Shown piece after piece: positions 27,093 through 37,507 of a DNA stretch of 59,543 bases. The notes below the pieces were generated by a model, which ran no database searches, was not told where the DNA came from, and was given only the letters and a program-made list of their open reading frames with translations. Position 1 is the first letter of the stretch. Each line of letters begins with the position of its first letter. Origin of the DNA: Bacteroidales bacterium (GTDB lineage: Bacteria; Bacteroidota; Bacteroidia; Bacteroidales; JAFGHD01); contig JAFGME010000193.1 of NCBI GenBank assembly GCA_016927695.1, positions 1-59,543 of the forward strand, in the 5' to 3' direction. A program made the position numbers and the translations under genes.

Positions 27093-27728
27093 ATGAAAAT
27101 TAAACTTCTCTTTGTCAGCGCCCTGATTCTGGGGATAGTGGTTTCCGCATGTAAAAAGGATGAAGAACCCAACGAACAGGTCACGCCTCCGGTGAAGTAT
27201 AAAACCATTAAGGTGGAAACCTCCTTCGGTAATTTCAGGATATGGCTTTACAATGAAACGCCGCAACACAGGGATAACTTCCTGGAGCTGGCCGGACAGG
27301 AATTTTACGACAGCCTGATTTACCACCGGGTAGTTGACAATTTTGTAGTGCAGGGCGGCGATCCCGAAGGTACGGGATATGGCGGTCCGGGCTATACCGT
27401 GCCGGCTGAATTTGTGAGTTCGCTACACCATGTTTACGGTGCGGTCGGCATGGCCAGGATGAGTGATAACATCAATCCGGATAAAGAATCGAACGGCTCA
27501 CAATATTATATAGTGGTTGATACTGCCGGCACTTCATTTCTGGATATGAATTACACCGTGTTCGGCTTTGTGTTCCATGGGATGGATGCAGTATTTAATA
27601 TTTCCAAAGTGGATGTAGACACCAACGACCGCCCTCTGGAAACGGTATATATGAATAAAATGACCATCGAGGAATACACCGCTGCCGAGCTTAAAAACCT
27701 TTTCGGATACACTGCACCCGTTAAATAA
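27093..27728 (+). CDS. Cyclophilin-type peptidyl-prolyl isomerase lipoprotein
   Basis: 211 residues with lipobox VVSAC (Cys at about residue 16), then KKDEEPNEQ. The cyclophilin domain includes VETSFGNFRIWLYNETPQHRDNFLELA, YHRVVDNFVVQGGDPEGTGYGGPGYTVPAEF, GAVGMAR and NGSQYYIVVD, retaining the catalytic Arg of the FxR segment as YHRVV. It acts in the periplasm or cell surface on proline bonds. The GNAT gene downstream overlaps its stop codon. Confidence 0.92.
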   Translation: MKIKLLFVSALILGIVVSACKKDEEPNEQVTPPVKYKTIKVETSFGNFRIWLYNETPQHRDNFLELAGQEFYDSLIYHRVVDNFVVQGGDPEGTGYGGPGYTVPAEFVSSLHHVYGAVGMARMSDNINPDKESNGSQYYIVVDTAGTSFLDMNYTVFGFVFHGMDAVFNISKVDVDTNDRPLETVYMNKMTIEEYTAAELKNLFGYTAPVK

Positions 27729-27991
27729 TGGAAAAGCCGGAAGTGCTGCATACAGAAGGAAAATTTTACTTCCGGGTGGAGGGCAGGGAGTGTCATTTGC
27801 TCTATTCAAAACACAAGGAAAACATCGATTTTTTTTCCACTTTTGTACCGGAAGAGCTGAGAGGCAGAGGGCTGGCTACTCACCTCATCTCCCATGGTCT
27901 TGCCTGGGCCAGGGACAATAATCTGAGTGTCATACCAACCTGCTCTGCAGTGCTCAGATACATCCGTAAGTACCCTGATTCGGTAACCTGA
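27728..27991 (+). CDS. Small GNAT-fold N-acetyltransferase (YjdJ/NATD1-like)
   Basis: 87 residues, starting within the previous stop (TAATG). The core FVPEELRGRGLATHLISHGLAWARDNNLSVIPTCSAVLRYIRKYPD is the minimal acetyl-CoA-binding GNAT form (R/Q-x-x-G-x-G/A and the P.C..(V).Y...HP segment; here KYPD). Proteins of this size belong to the Acetyltransf_CG group, whose substrates are mostly unknown. Confidence 0.85.
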   Translation: MEKPEVLHTEGKFYFRVEGRECHLLYSKHKENIDFFSTFVPEELRGRGLATHLISHGLAWARDNNLSVIPTCSAVLRYIRKYPDSVT

Positions 27992-28014
27992 AATACTGAT
28001 TTGAGAATCCGGTT

Positions 28015-31000
28015 TTAGCGATTTTCAGGCTGTTCGTGCATAGTCCCGGTTTCATCCGGAACGAGTTCGGGAACCTGCCCTCCCATCCCTGTATTCGGTA
28101 TCCAGAGGTCGTTTTTGTCGCCATTGTTCACCTGAACATCCAGGTTGAAATCTCCCACGTAATATCCGCCGCTGCCGGCTTCCATTGCCCATATATCATT
28201 TTTATCGCCGTTGTTCACCTGGCTGTTGGCATCACCGTCGGCGCCTGTCATACCCCAAACGCCCGGGCCTACTTCCTTGTGGCCGTTAACGCCGCCGAAA
28301 ACACGCTCTGCACTGAGGGTGAAATCATAACTGTACACTCCGCCGCTTGCCGTCAAAGGCGCTGCCGACATGATGTCGATATGATTTCTGTGCCTTACCA
28401 CGGCATAAAGAGAGTGTTGAAGAGTCAACCCGTTAAACTGCAGATGCGACTGCCCGTCGGTTTCTGTAACAGAGCCATCCCGAAGGATAAATGCTGCCTT
28501 TTCTGCCACTTTGGTCTGACCTGTTGCCGAAGCGGCATCGGTGGCATCCCGTATTTCCACCAGCACCCAGTCAACCACGTCATTGTTGGGGATGGAAGCC
28601 ACTGCTTCTGACCCGGAATAATTCCAGGGAACTGTATTGTAGGGCTGTGACAAGGGAAGAACACCCCCGATATTGAGATCGGCGGCCATGACAGGTCCGG
28701 TATAAGGCCCTTCGAGAAATGCTTTCAGACTGAGGATGATACCACCGGATTCGGTGGTGTAACTCCATATCCCGCAACCCGTGGCATCGCCTCCGTTATT
28801 GTATGGGATGATTTTCCAGTAATAGGTCTGGTTGTTGTTCAGATCGCCGGCAGGATCGAAAAAATTGATAAATCCCAGGTCTGTGCCATTTTCCATATTG
28901 GTGGGAGGGTTGTCGGTTCCCATGAATATCTTGTATCCCAGCGCTCCTGAAACGTGGTTCCATGCCATGGTTGCATTAACGGGTATGTTAACGGCTCCAT
29001 CTGCCGGATACAAGGGTGTGGTGCATGCAGGAACCTGCGGTCCCTCGGCTACGAGCACATAATTGACAAAAATATCGCCGCCAAGGCCGGAATACCCTTT
29101 AAACCTCAGCAGAATCGTTCCTTTGGTGTTGTAAGGCGAAAGATCGATTTGCTCTTCCACAAATGAACCGGGTGCAGTGGCAGTGGCGCCGTCATTGGAG
29201 TTCAGCTGGGCTCCTGCCCTGATCCACAGTGAAGCCCAGCTCCCCCCGCCATTCGTGGAAACAAGAACTTCAAGGATGTCGGCAGGATAGCTGGGATTAT
29301 ACAGGTGCGACCACTCGAAAGTAAGCCGTGGGCTGGAAAGTCCGGTTATATTCAAAGGAGGACTTTCCATAATAGCGTTAGTATTCAGGGTCATGTCCTT
29401 TACAGGGCATTCTGCACAGAAATTGCCATATTGAATCCAGTAATAAGGCCCGGTTCCCGGATTCCAGCCTGCAGGAGGCCAGTTAACAAACGGTTCCATC
29501 CAGGGGAAAGTGGTTACTGTGGGATTGTTTTCCGTGGTGAAATTCCAGACGCTGCATGAATTGTTGGTGCCATTGGCATTGTATGGGGCTATTCTCCAAT
29601 AGTAAACCTGGCTGTAATTCATGGGCGATGCCGGTACATACAGCGTAGTATTGCCTAAATCCGTACCATTGATGAGGTTGGTAGGCGGATTGTTGGTGCC
29701 GAAGTATAATTTGTAACCGGTTGCGCCGGTAACGGCATTCCAGTTCAATGATGCATAAATACTTACCCCGCTTTGTGCCTGTGTGGGCGATACCGGAGAA
29801 GAACAGCCCGGAAGGCCCTGCAGTGTGGTGAATGTCCAGGTAGCACAGCCTGTAGCATCGCCTGACAGGTTGAAAGGAACTATCTTCCAGTAATAGGTGG
29901 TGTTGTAATTCAATGACGGATTGGGAGTGTAAGTGGTGGAACTGCCCAGGTTTGTCCCGTTCTCAATGTTGGTGGGGGGATTGTTGGTCCCGAAATATAT
30001 CTTGTACCCTGTAGCTGTTGACACAGTGTTCCATATCAGACTTGTGCTTACCGGAACGGAAGTGGCGCCGTTAAGAGGTGTAACGGGCGTGGTACATCCC
30101 GGCGGGGCCACCTGGTTGGGGTCATATCCGTTCAGGTAAATAACACCGGTATTTCCCGGGTCAAGCCAGTCTTTCAGCCGCGTTGCAGAAGTTGATCCGT
30201 TTTGATCCCATGAATACCATACTTTTCCATAAAAGGCAGGGGAGGGGGTATTGCAGGAGTTGTACGTGTAACCCCCGGTGAGGTCACCCACGATCCTGCC
30301 GTTGTTGTCAAACATCGGGGAACCGGAAGAGCCCCCTTCCATGATTCCTCTTCCGTTGGTGGTGTTCGACCACGACAGCCTCCAATGCGTGGGAAGTCCG
30401 TTCCAGGCAGTGCTCGACTGTGCAGGACTGGAATAGGTGCTGATTTTTTTGATATCCCCTGCCGGGTGATGGATGCTTACACCGCTTGGACTTGCGGTAT
30501 TGCTGCGGTTCCAGCCGTTGTAATAAGGGTTGTAGTAAAGAGGGACATTGTAATTCAAACGCACCAGAAGAAAGTCGGACCCCGAATTGCCCGAAGAGGG
30601 ATCATTGGCCCTGAATGATGCGCCTGTTATGGAATTATAGGGCGGAGAAGAAGGAGGATTGGAACATCCTGAAGCTTCGTAGTTAAAATAAAATATCCAC
30701 TGGTTCATGTCAGACGCGCTGGCCCCTTCCCCGCAATGGGCTGCCGTAAGAAAATAGGGCGTCGCATCTTCATTGGTGTTGTTGATGAGCGAACCGGAGC
30801 ACCAGTAATAGCCTGATCCTATCTTAAGGAGGATGCGTGCCACGCCTCTTTTTTCGTCCTGCCAGTTATTCCCTTCAGGAGAGCAGTTTACATTGATCTG
30901 GCACCAGTATGAATCCCCGAAATCCTCACTGTTGCCGAAAAGGAAGGAAACGCCCCTGTAACCATAAGCCATCTCTGATATGCTGATGACAGGAAGTTCT

Positions 31001-31515
31001 TCTGTCCATACCGGCTGATAGTATTCCAGAGTCACCGAGGATCCCTGGATATATTCATTGGAAAACAGCCCGGTTTCAGAGTTGTTGAAAAAGGTGTACG
31101 CCCCTAACACCTGGTCCTTATACTCGTTATACAGGTATAGCTCTCCGCCAACCGGTAGCCTGAAATGGTCGTAATATAAGGCAAGGCCCCTGGCGCCGGG
31201 GGAAGATAGTTTCAATCTCCATACCTTCCCACCGTTGGGAAGCTCCTCCCACGTGCCCGAATTATCAATGGATTTGTTTACCGTGATGCCAACCCCGTTA
31301 CGGTATGGGATACCCATGCTTTCATTGTCGACATCTTCCTGTTCAAGCGCATAAACATCCGGAGGAGTGAAAATGATCTCTTCAAATTCTCCTGATATAT
31401 TGCATTTGAAACTTGGAGGAAGGCCTCCCTGACTGATTTGTGAATGTAAGCCTGCTGAAAAAAATGCCGGCAATATGAAAACAACACCCAATGAAAAAAA
31501 TAACTTCCGCATCAT
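28015..31515 (-). CDS. Secreted lysyl-endopeptidase-like serine protease with Fn3-like and calcium-binding repeats
   Basis: 1166 residues from the ATG at 31515 (track start 31545 is TTG). A signal peptide and propeptide-like region (about 25-200) precede a trypsin-fold domain with catalytic His in YFLTAAHCG, Asp in SGSDFLLVRL and Ser in IMEGGSSGSPMFD, matching Achromobacter protease I-like (S1) enzymes. Downstream are two Fn3-like repeats, an adhesin/jelly-roll-like domain (FPWMEPFVNWPPAGW...) and a third Fn3-like repeat. A C-terminal segment carries two Asp-rich motifs, DANSQVNNGDKNDIW and FNLDVQVNNGDKNDLW, resembling dockerin/EF-hand calcium loops. No clear type IX secretion C-terminal domain is visible. 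It is likely an exported protein-degrading enzyme. Confidence 0.85.
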   Translation of the reverse strand: MMRKLFFSLGVVFILPAFFSAGLHSQISQGGLPPSFKCNISGEFEEIIFTPPDVYALEQEDVDNESMGIPYRNGVGITVNKSIDNSGTWEELPNGGKVWRLKLSSPGARGLALYYDHFRLPVGGELYLYNEYKDQVLGAYTFFNNSETGLFSNEYIQGSSVTLEYYQPVWTEELPVISISEMAYGYRGVSFLFGNSEDFGDSYWCQINVNCSPEGNNWQDEKRGVARILLKIGSGYYWCSGSLINNTNEDATPYFLTAAHCGEGASASDMNQWIFYFNYEASGCSNPPSSPPYNSITGASFRANDPSSGNSGSDFLLVRLNYNVPLYYNPYYNGWNRSNTASPSGVSIHHPAGDIKKISTYSSPAQSSTAWNGLPTHWRLSWSNTTNGRGIMEGGSSGSPMFDNNGRIVGDLTGGYTYNSCNTPSPAFYGKVWYSWDQNGSTSATRLKDWLDPGNTGVIYLNGYDPNQVAPPGCTTPVTPLNGATSVPVSTSLIWNTVSTATGYKIYFGTNNPPTNIENGTNLGSSTTYTPNPSLNYNTTYYWKIVPFNLSGDATGCATWTFTTLQGLPGCSSPVSPTQAQSGVSIYASLNWNAVTGATGYKLYFGTNNPPTNLINGTDLGNTTLYVPASPMNYSQVYYWRIAPYNANGTNNSCSVWNFTTENNPTVTTFPWMEPFVNWPPAGWNPGTGPYYWIQYGNFCAECPVKDMTLNTNAIMESPPLNITGLSSPRLTFEWSHLYNPSYPADILEVLVSTNGGGSWASLWIRAGAQLNSNDGATATAPGSFVEEQIDLSPYNTKGTILLRFKGYSGLGGDIFVNYVLVAEGPQVPACTTPLYPADGAVNIPVNATMAWNHVSGALGYKIFMGTDNPPTNMENGTDLGFINFFDPAGDLNNNQTYYWKIIPYNNGGDATGCGIWSYTTESGGIILSLKAFLEGPYTGPVMAADLNIGGVLPLSQPYNTVPWNYSGSEAVASIPNNDVVDWVLVEIRDATDAASATGQTKVAEKAAFILRDGSVTETDGQSHLQFNGLTLQHSLYAVVRHRNHIDIMSAAPLTASGGVYSYDFTLSAERVFGGVNGHKEVGPGVWGMTGADGDANSQVNNGDKNDIWAMEAGSGGYYVGDFNLDVQVNNGDKNDLWIPNTGMGGQVPELVPDETGTMHEQPENR
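28752..30097 (-). repeat. Three Fn3-like repeats within the protease gene
   Basis: Three about 92-residue units share C(T/S)(T/S)P..P, WN.V..A.GYKI(Y/F)(F/M)GT(N/D)NPPTN, NGT(N/D)LG, YYWKI.P(Y/F)N and a closing (F/Y)TT. Units 1 and 2 are adjacent (about 29540-30097); unit 3 (about 28752-29030) is separated by the jelly-roll-like domain. The DNA is also similar, e.g. recurring GGNGGATTGTTGGT, consistent with tandem duplication. Confidence 0.8.
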
Positions 31516-31549
31516 GATCAGTTTTTTAAGATAAGAAATGTTCAATATA

Positions 31550-31557
31550 CAAAGATA
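31550..31557 (-). promoter_or_regulatory. Candidate -7 element for the protease gene
   Basis: On the minus strand TATCTTTG is a perfect TAnnTTTG match 34 nt upstream of the ATG at 31515. No clear -33 element. Confidence 0.4.
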
Positions 31558-31627
31558 ATTGAAATTTTGAAATTTTCTGCCTGACGCCGGAAGGATTTTG
31601 AGGTGTGAAGTTCTGAATGATAAAGCC

Positions 31628-31661
31628 TTTGCAAATTCTTTGGCTTTTTAGTTTAATTTTG
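31628..31661 (+). promoter_or_regulatory. Candidate secA promoter
   Basis: TTTG (31628-31631) and TAATTTTG (31654-31661) are 22 nt apart, within the range of Bacteroidota promoters. The ATG follows 40 nt later. Confidence 0.5.
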
Positions 31662-31701
31662 CCTGGTATTTGATAAAGGTTTTCATTGTAATTATAATCA
31701 A

Positions 31702-34700
31702 ATGGTATCTTTTCTTAAAAAACTGATGGGAAACAAATCCCAGCGCGATATAAAAGCTATCAGCCCGTTACTGGCTACCACCCTGAATGCATACGAATAT
31801 ATCAGCAAACTGAGCAATGATGAGCTTAGGCTGAAAACTGCAGAATTCAGGAAGAAGATCAGGGAAAAGACAGAGGCAGAGGATTCGGAGATCATCAGGC
31901 TGAAACAGGAGGTGGAAAACAATACTGACATGGAGGTTTCCGGGAAAGAGGATATCTGGAAGAGGATCGATGACCTGGAGAAGCTGAGTTATGAGAAAAC
32001 ACAGGAGGCACTGAACGAGATACTCCCCGAAGCTTTTTCCGTCATCAAGGAAACAGCAAAGCGGTTTATGGAAAATAAAACCGTGGAAGCAACCGCCACG
32101 GAATTCGACAGGGAACTTGCCGCCACAAAAGATCATGTCAATATAAAGGGGGATAAAGTGCTGTTCAGCAACGAGTGGATGGCAGGCGGAAACCTGATCA
32201 AATGGGATATGGTACATTACGATGTCCAGCTCATTGGCGGGATTGTTCTTCACCAGGGCAAGATAGCCGAGATGGCCACCGGTGAAGGAAAAACCCTTGT
32301 GGCAACCCTTCCGGTATATCTGAATGCATTGCCGGGTAAAGGCGTCCATATCGTTACAGTGAACGATTACCTTGCCAGGCGCGACTCGGAATGGATGGGG
32401 GTGTTGTTCGAATTTCACGGCCTCAGGGTGGATTGTATCGACAGGCATCAACCCAATTCCCCGGATCGCAGAAAGGCATATTTAGCCGACATCACCTATG
32501 GCACCAACAATGAATTCGGCTTCGATTACCTGCGTGACAATATGACAGCTTTCCCTGACGAGCTGGTGCAAAGGGTCCACAATTATGCCATAGTGGATGA
32601 GGTGGACTCGGTGCTTATCGACGACGCAAGAACCCCTCTGATCATTTCAGGCCCGACACCGAAAGGTGAAACGCAGGAATTTGATGTGTACAGGCCCAAT
32701 GTGGAAAAACTTCATAACCAGCAAAGGAACCTGGTTACAAAAATCCTTGCCGAAGCGAAAAAATTGCTGGCCGACAATCCTACCTCGGAAAATGAAAAGG
32801 AGGGTGGAAAACTTCTGCTAAGGGCTTTCAAAGGACTGCCTAAGAACAAAGCCCTCATTAAGTTTCTCAGTGAGGAAGGGATGAGGTCCCTCCTCCAGAA
32901 AACAGAGAATTTCTATCTTCAGGAACAAGCCAAAAATATGCATCTCGTCACGGATGAACTGTATTTCGTCATCGAAGAAAAAAACAATTCTGTCGACCTT
33001 ACCGAAAAGGGAATCAACTTCATCAACGATGCTGCCAACGATCCCGATTTCTACGTTCTTCCGGATGTGGGCGCTGATCTTGCTGAACTGGAAAAGGAAC
33101 CGCTTTCCGAAGAGAAAAAGCTGGAAAGGAAAAATGAGATTATGCGCGATTTCTCGATCAGGTCGGAGAAAGTGCATACCGTCAACCAGCTTTTGAAAGC
33201 TTATACCCTCTTTGAGAAGGATGTGGAGTATGTGATCATGGACAATAAGATCAAGATCGTGGATGAGCAAACAGGCCGTATCATGGAAGGAAGGCGGTAC
33301 TCCGACGGGCTCCATCAGGCCATTGAGGCCAAAGAGAACGTGAAGGTGGAAGCAGCGACTCAGACTTATGCCACCATCACACTGCAGAATTATTTCAGGA
33401 TGTATAAAAAGCTTGCCGGTATGACCGGTACTGCTGAAACGGAAGCCGGGGAGTTATGGAATATTTATAAGCTCGATGTGGTGGTGATTCCTACCAATAA
33501 ACCCATCGTCCGCGATGACCGCGATGACCTTGTTTACCGGACCAAGCGTGAAAAATACAATGCCGTAATTGACAATATCGACGAACTGGTGAAGAAAGGC
33601 AGGCCGGTGCTGGTGGGCACCACCTCGGTGGAAACTTCGGAACTCCTCAGTCGCATGCTCACCAGGCGCAACATTAATCATAATGTACTGAATGCCAAAC
33701 TCCACCAGCGTGAAGCCCATATTGTAAAGGAAGCAGGGCAGCCGGGCACAGTCACAATAGCTACCAACATGGCAGGCCGCGGTACCGACATTAAACTTGG
33801 GCAGGGGGTCAGAGAAGCAGGTGGTTTGGCCATCATTGGCACGGAAAGGCATGAGTCAAGGAGGGTCGACAGGCAATTGAGAGGACGGTCAGGAAGGCAG
33901 GGAGACCCGGGAAGCACTCAGTTCTTCGTATCTTTGGAAGACGATCTGATGAGAATGTTCGGATCGGAGAGGATCGCTAAAATCATGGATCGTTTAGGCT
34001 TGAAAGAAGGGGAGGTGATCCAGCATTCCATGATCACCAAATCCATTGAAAGGGCGCAGAAAAAGGTGGAAGAAAACAACTTCGGAATCAGGAAAAGGCT
34101 GCTGGAGTATGATGATGTGATGAATGCCCAGAGGGAAGTGATTTACCGGAAAAGACGGCACGCCCTTTTCGGAGAAAGACTCTCCATCGATATTTCCAAT
34201 ATGATCTATGACGCCATTGAACAAACTGTGGCCGATTTCCAGGAAACCCGCGATTTTGAAGGTTTTCGGCTGGAACTCATCAAGGTTTTTGCCATCGATT
34301 CGCCTGTGGACGGGGATGAGTTCCTGTCTTCCGGCAAAGAAAATCTGGCAGAAAGGATATTTGAACTGATTACAAAGGCTTATAGAACCAAAAATGAACG
34401 CATCAGGGAAAGAGTGCTTCCCGTGGTAAAGGATGTACTCGAAAACCAGCCTCAGTTTGACAATATTGCCATTCCCATCACCGACGGCAAAAAAGAGATT
34501 CAGGTGATTGCCAACCTGAAAAAATCCGTTGATTCAGAAGGAAGGGAGGTGATAAATGCGGTGGAGAAAGGCGTTGTGCTCAGCTATATCGACAATGCCT
34601 GGAAAGAACACCTCCGGGAGATGGACGACCTGAAGCAGTCGGTTCAAACCGCCACCTACGAACAGAAAGACCCCCTCCTTATTTATAAGTTTGAGTCATT

Positions 34701-34992
34701 TGAACTTTTTAAGGGTATGATACAACGGACCAATAAGGAAATTGATTCCTTCCTGCTCAGGTGCAACCTGCCCGGACAGGATGCCGCCGTAAGGCAGGCA
34801 CAGGCGCCGCGAAGGACGGATATGTCGAGGTTTAAGGAGCAAAGGACCGACCTGTTATCGCAGGCGCACAGTAACACACAGGCACCACAGAAAACCCAGC
34901 CGGTGAAAGTGGAAAAGAAAACGGGCAGAAACGACCCCTGTCCCTGTGGCAGCGGTAAGAAATACAAGCATTGCCACGGCAAAATGGCCTGA
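31702..34992 (+). CDS. secA: Protein translocase ATPase SecA
   Basis: 1096 residues, longer than the E. coli protein (901) as is usual in Bacteroidota, mostly through insertions in the N-terminal third (residues about 55-85) and in the region around residues 325-480. Walker A is [21 protein letters not shown]-type motif is [21 protein letters not shown], and motor domain 2 has [13 protein letters not shown] and [10 protein letters not shown]. The C-terminal zinc site is [14 protein letters not shown]. It drives post-translational export through SecYEG. It stands at the head of a plus-strand run with the ABC ATPase gene 18 nt downstream. Confidence 0.98.
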   Translation: MVSFLKKLMGNKSQRDIKAISPLLATTLNAYEYISKLSNDELRLKTAEFRKKIREKTEAEDSEIIRLKQEVENNTDMEVSGKEDIWKRIDDLEKLSYEKTQEALNEILPEAFSVIKETAKRFMENKTVEATATEFDRELAATKDHVNIKGDKVLFSNEWMAGGNLIKWDMVHYDVQLIGGIVLHQGKIAEMATGEGKTLVATLPVYLNALPGKGVHIVTVNDYLARRDSEWMGVLFEFHGLRVDCIDRHQPNSPDRRKAYLADITYGTNNEFGFDYLRDNMTAFPDELVQRVHNYAIVDEVDSVLIDDARTPLIISGPTPKGETQEFDVYRPNVEKLHNQQRNLVTKILAEAKKLLADNPTSENEKEGGKLLLRAFKGLPKNKALIKFLSEEGMRSLLQKTENFYLQEQAKNMHLVTDELYFVIEEKNNSVDLTEKGINFINDAANDPDFYVLPDVGADLAELEKEPLSEEKKLERKNEIMRDFSIRSEKVHTVNQLLKAYTLFEKDVEYVIMDNKIKIVDEQTGRIMEGRRYSDGLHQAIEAKENVKVEAATQTYATITLQNYFRMYKKLAGMTGTAETEAGELWNIYKLDVVVIPTNKPIVRDDRDDLVYRTKREKYNAVIDNIDELVKKGRPVLVGTTSVETSELLSRMLTRRNINHNVLNAKLHQREAHIVKEAGQPGTVTIATNMAGRGTDIKLGQGVREAGGLAIIGTERHESRRVDRQLRGRSGRQGDPGSTQFFVSLEDDLMRMFGSERIAKIMDRLGLKEGEVIQHSMITKSIERAQKKVEENNFGIRKRLLEYDDVMNAQREVIYRKRRHALFGERLSIDISNMIYDAIEQTVADFQETRDFEGFRLELIKVFAIDSPVDGDEFLSSGKENLAERIFELITKAYRTKNERIRERVLPVVKDVLENQPQFDNIAIPITDGKKEIQVIANLKKSVDSEGREVINAVEKGVVLSYIDNAWKEHLREMDDLKQSVQTATYEQKDPLLIYKFESFELFKGMIQRTNKEIDSFLLRCNLPGQDAAVRQAQAPRRTDMSRFKEQRTDLLSQAHSNTQAPQKTQPVKVEKKTGRNDPCPCGSGKKYKHCHGKMA

Positions 34993-35010
34993 TATTAAAG
35001 AAGTCAGATA

Positions 35011-35934
35011 ATGCCGATAGAAGTTAAGCATGTAACCAAATTATTCGGAGAGCAAAAAGCCCTCGATGATGTTACGCTCACCGTACATCCGGGTGGCATC
35101 GTGGGATTGCTGGGACCCAACGGCGCCGGTAAGTCAACCCTCATGAAGATCATCACTTGCTTTTTACCCCCATCCGACGGGCAGGTGTCGGTAAACGGAT
35201 ACAATATCTTTGGACAGTCATTGGAAATCAGGAAAATAACAGGATATCTTCCGGAAAATAATCCCCTGTACACCGACCTCTACGTGAAGGAATACCTGAT
35301 GTTTGTGGCAGGGCTCCATAAAATGGGTAAAAAGAAAAAGGCAAGGGTGGAGGAGATGATTGATATTACAGGGCTTACAGGAGAGCAGGGGAAAAAGATA
35401 GGCGCCCTGTCAAAGGGCTACCGGCAAAGGATCGGACTCGCACAGGCGCTTATTCATGATCCGGAAGTGCTGATCCTCGATGAACCCACCTCCGGCCTGG
35501 ACCCGAACCAGCTTGCCGGAATGAGGGAACTGATCAAAGCCCTTGGCAGGGAGAAAACAGTGATGATCTCCACACACATCATGCAGGAGGTCGAAGCCGT
35601 TTGCAGCCATGCCGTCATCATCGACAAAGGAAAGATCATGGCCTATGACCGGACGGAGAATTTATTAGGCTCACCATCGGAAAACCAGGTCGTAGAAGTG
35701 GAGTTTGACAAAGCGGTGGACAGATCGCTCATTGAGTCGCTTGAAGGGGTGGTTTCGGCGCTTGAGGCAGGGGATAATACATGGAAAGTGTCAGCAAGGG
35801 TAAAAAGCGATATCCGTTCCGGGATATTTAATTTTGCCGTTGCCAACAACCTTAAAGTACTTTCCATGAAAAAAACAGGTCAAAGCCTGGAAGAGGTTTT
35901 CAGGAAGCTTACAAGATCTGCAGGGGAGGTATGA
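35011..35934 (+). CDS. GldA-like ABC transporter ATP-binding protein
   Basis: 307 residues. Walker A LLGPNGAGKSTLMKI, Q-loop region TGYLPENNPLYTDLYVKEYL, signature LSKGYRQRIGLAQALIHDPEVLILDEPTSGLDPNQ (Walker B) and H-loop ISTH. The PENNPLY.D..V.EYL stretch is typical of GldA, the ATPase associated with gliding motility and ABC-2 export in Bacteroidota. The usual partners gldF and gldG are not adjacent (the next gene is metK), so the membrane subunits must lie elsewhere or the ATPase serves another transporter. Confidence 0.85.
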   Translation: MPIEVKHVTKLFGEQKALDDVTLTVHPGGIVGLLGPNGAGKSTLMKIITCFLPPSDGQVSVNGYNIFGQSLEIRKITGYLPENNPLYTDLYVKEYLMFVAGLHKMGKKKKARVEEMIDITGLTGEQGKKIGALSKGYRQRIGLAQALIHDPEVLILDEPTSGLDPNQLAGMRELIKALGREKTVMISTHIMQEVEAVCSHAVIIDKGKIMAYDRTENLLGSPSENQVVEVEFDKAVDRSLIESLEGVVSALEAGDNTWKVSARVKSDIRSGIFNFAVANNLKVLSMKKTGQSLEEVFRKLTRSAGEV

Positions 35935-36115
35935 ATTCAACGCACCACTTGGCAGGACAGGGATTCAATCCATTAATTCTGTGAACCTGAAGGTACCGGT
36001 CAGGCAAGCTAACCAATGATCACCGTCAATAGCTCACTTGTGTATCCCATTTTTCAAAATGGCTCATTTTTGTACCTCAGCTTTGCGGTACTTCAAAAAA
36101 AATTAAAAATTAGTT

Positions 36116-36123
36116 TACCTTTG
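36116..36123 (+). promoter_or_regulatory. Candidate metK promoter (-7 element)
   Basis: TACCTTTG is a perfect TAnnTTTG match and leaves a leader of about 75 nt. The leader does not show a recognisable SAM riboswitch. In the 271-nt spacer (35935-36205) I otherwise see only a weak inverted repeat (CCATT...AATGG, 36048-36063) that could help terminate the ABC gene. Confidence 0.45.
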
Positions 36124-36205
36124 TCGCTTTTTAAGGTTTGCGTTGCAATCAAAGCACAATTAAGCCGGTTGAAAGTTTTAGTATGAACTGAAATAATGTT
36201 TTTTT

Positions 36206-37507
36206 ATGGGATATTTATTTACATCTGAATCGGTTTCTGAAGGACATCCCGATAAGGTTGCCGATCAGATTTCCGACAGCCTTCTGGACGAGTTCCTGCG
36301 CCACGACCCTGACGCCAGAGTTGCCTGCGAAACGCTTGTCACCACAGGCCTTGTGATGTGCAGCGGCGAAGTCAGAACCAATTCGTACATTGATATTGAA
36401 AAAGTGGTCAGGAACACCATCAGGAAAATAGGCTATACCAAAGCTGAATACAGGTTTGATGCGGAATCCTGCGGCGTTATCTCTACCTTGCATGAGCAGT
36501 CCGACGACATCCGCAGAGGTGTGGCACGCGAAAAGGAGGAAGATCAGGGCGCCGGCGACCAGGGAATGATGTTTGGCTACGCCACCAGGGAAATGGACAA
36601 TTACATGCCAATGCCCATTGAGGTGGCACATATTCTGCTTCAGGAGTTGGCTGCCATACGCAAGGAAGGAAAGCAGATGACCTGGCTGAGGCCCGATTCC
36701 AAATCACAGGTAACCATTGAATATGATGATGATCATAATCCTTTGGAGGTGAACACCATCGTACTCTCCACCCAGCATGATGAATTTGGTCCGGATGAAA
36801 AGATGCAGGCGAAAATCAGGGAAGATGTGCAGAACATCCTGCTCCCCCGTGTAAAAGACACCCTGCCTGAAAGGATCAGGGCGCTCTTTACCGAAAGATG
36901 CAAGCTGCTGGTGAATCCCACCGGCAAATTCGTCATTGGCGGCCCTCATGGTGACACCGGCCTGACCGGCAGGAAGATCATCGTTGACACCTACGGCGGC
37001 ATTTGTGCCCACGGAGGCGGCGCTTTCTCAGGTAAGGACAGCTCCAAGGTGGACAGGTCAGCGGCTTATGCTGCCCGGCATATTGCCAAAAATATCGTAG
37101 CTGCAGGGGTTTCCGGTGAAGCGCTTGTCCAGCTTGCCTATGCCATCGGTGTGGCTGATCCGGTGGGCGTGTACGTCAATACCTACGGGAAATCCAGGGC
37201 TGTGAACAAGGCGGGCAAAAGACTCACCGACGGGCAGATCGCCGAAACCATACGCCATATTTTCGACCTGCGCCCTTATGCCATCGTGAACAGGTTTGCG
37301 TTGAAAAATCCTGTTTTTGAAAAGACCTCAACCTATGGCCATTTTGGACGTGATCACTACAAAAAGGCCGTTAATGTATTTTATTCCGGTAAGGACGTCA
37401 GAGTACAAAGTGTTGAAGGAAAACAGTCGTTGGAAAAGGATGCTGATTTTTTTGCCTGGGAAAAACTTGACTTTGTGGATGTCATTAAAACGGAGTTCGG
37501 CCTTTGA
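36206..37507 (+). CDS. metK: S-adenosylmethionine synthetase
   Basis: 433 residues. N-terminal [27 protein letters not shown], the methionine/ATP-site [12 protein letters not shown], the glycine-rich [27 protein letters not shown] and C-terminal TYGHFGRD are all present. It makes SAM from methionine and ATP. It is slightly longer than the E. coli enzyme (384), through an insertion around residues 120-175, as in other Bacteroidota. It runs tail to tail with tilS with no base between the stop codons. Confidence 0.98.
   Translation: MGYLFTSESVSEGHPDKVADQISDSLLDEFLRHDPDARVACETLVTTGLVMCSGEVRTNSYIDIEKVVRNTIRKIGYTKAEYRFDAESCGVISTLHEQSDDIRRGVAREKEEDQGAGDQGMMFGYATREMDNYMPMPIEVAHILLQELAAIRKEGKQMTWLRPDSKSQVTIEYDDDHNPLEVNTIVLSTQHDEFGPDEKMQAKIREDVQNILLPRVKDTLPERIRALFTERCKLLVNPTGKFVIGGPHGDTGLTGRKIIVDTYGGICAHGGGAFSGKDSSKVDRSAAYAARHIAKNIVAAGVSGEALVQLAYAIGVADPVGVYVNTYGKSRAVNKAGKRLTDGQIAETIRHIFDLRPYAIVNRFALKNPVFEKTSTYGHFGRDHYKKAVNVFYSGKDVRVQSVEGKQSLEKDADFFAWEKLDFVDVIKTEFGL

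Noticed and set aside
27068-27103. 11-codon upstream ORF before the cyclophilin gene
   Set aside because: Starts 2 nt after the -7 box and overlaps the real start; no evidence that it is translated.
28036-28611. 191-codon plus-strand ORF opposite the protease C-terminus
   Set aside because: Antisense to repeated Asp/Asn-rich coding sequence; no domain signal.
28752-30097. Spaced DNA repeats as a possible CRISPR array
   Set aside because: The repeats are about 280 nt long, diverged and in frame; they encode Fn3-like domains.
31768-32451. 227-codon minus-strand ORF
   Set aside because: Antisense to secA; no domain signal.
36124-36205. SAM riboswitch upstream of metK
   Set aside because: The leader is short and I could not find the conserved stems or sequences of SAM-I or SAM-II classes.
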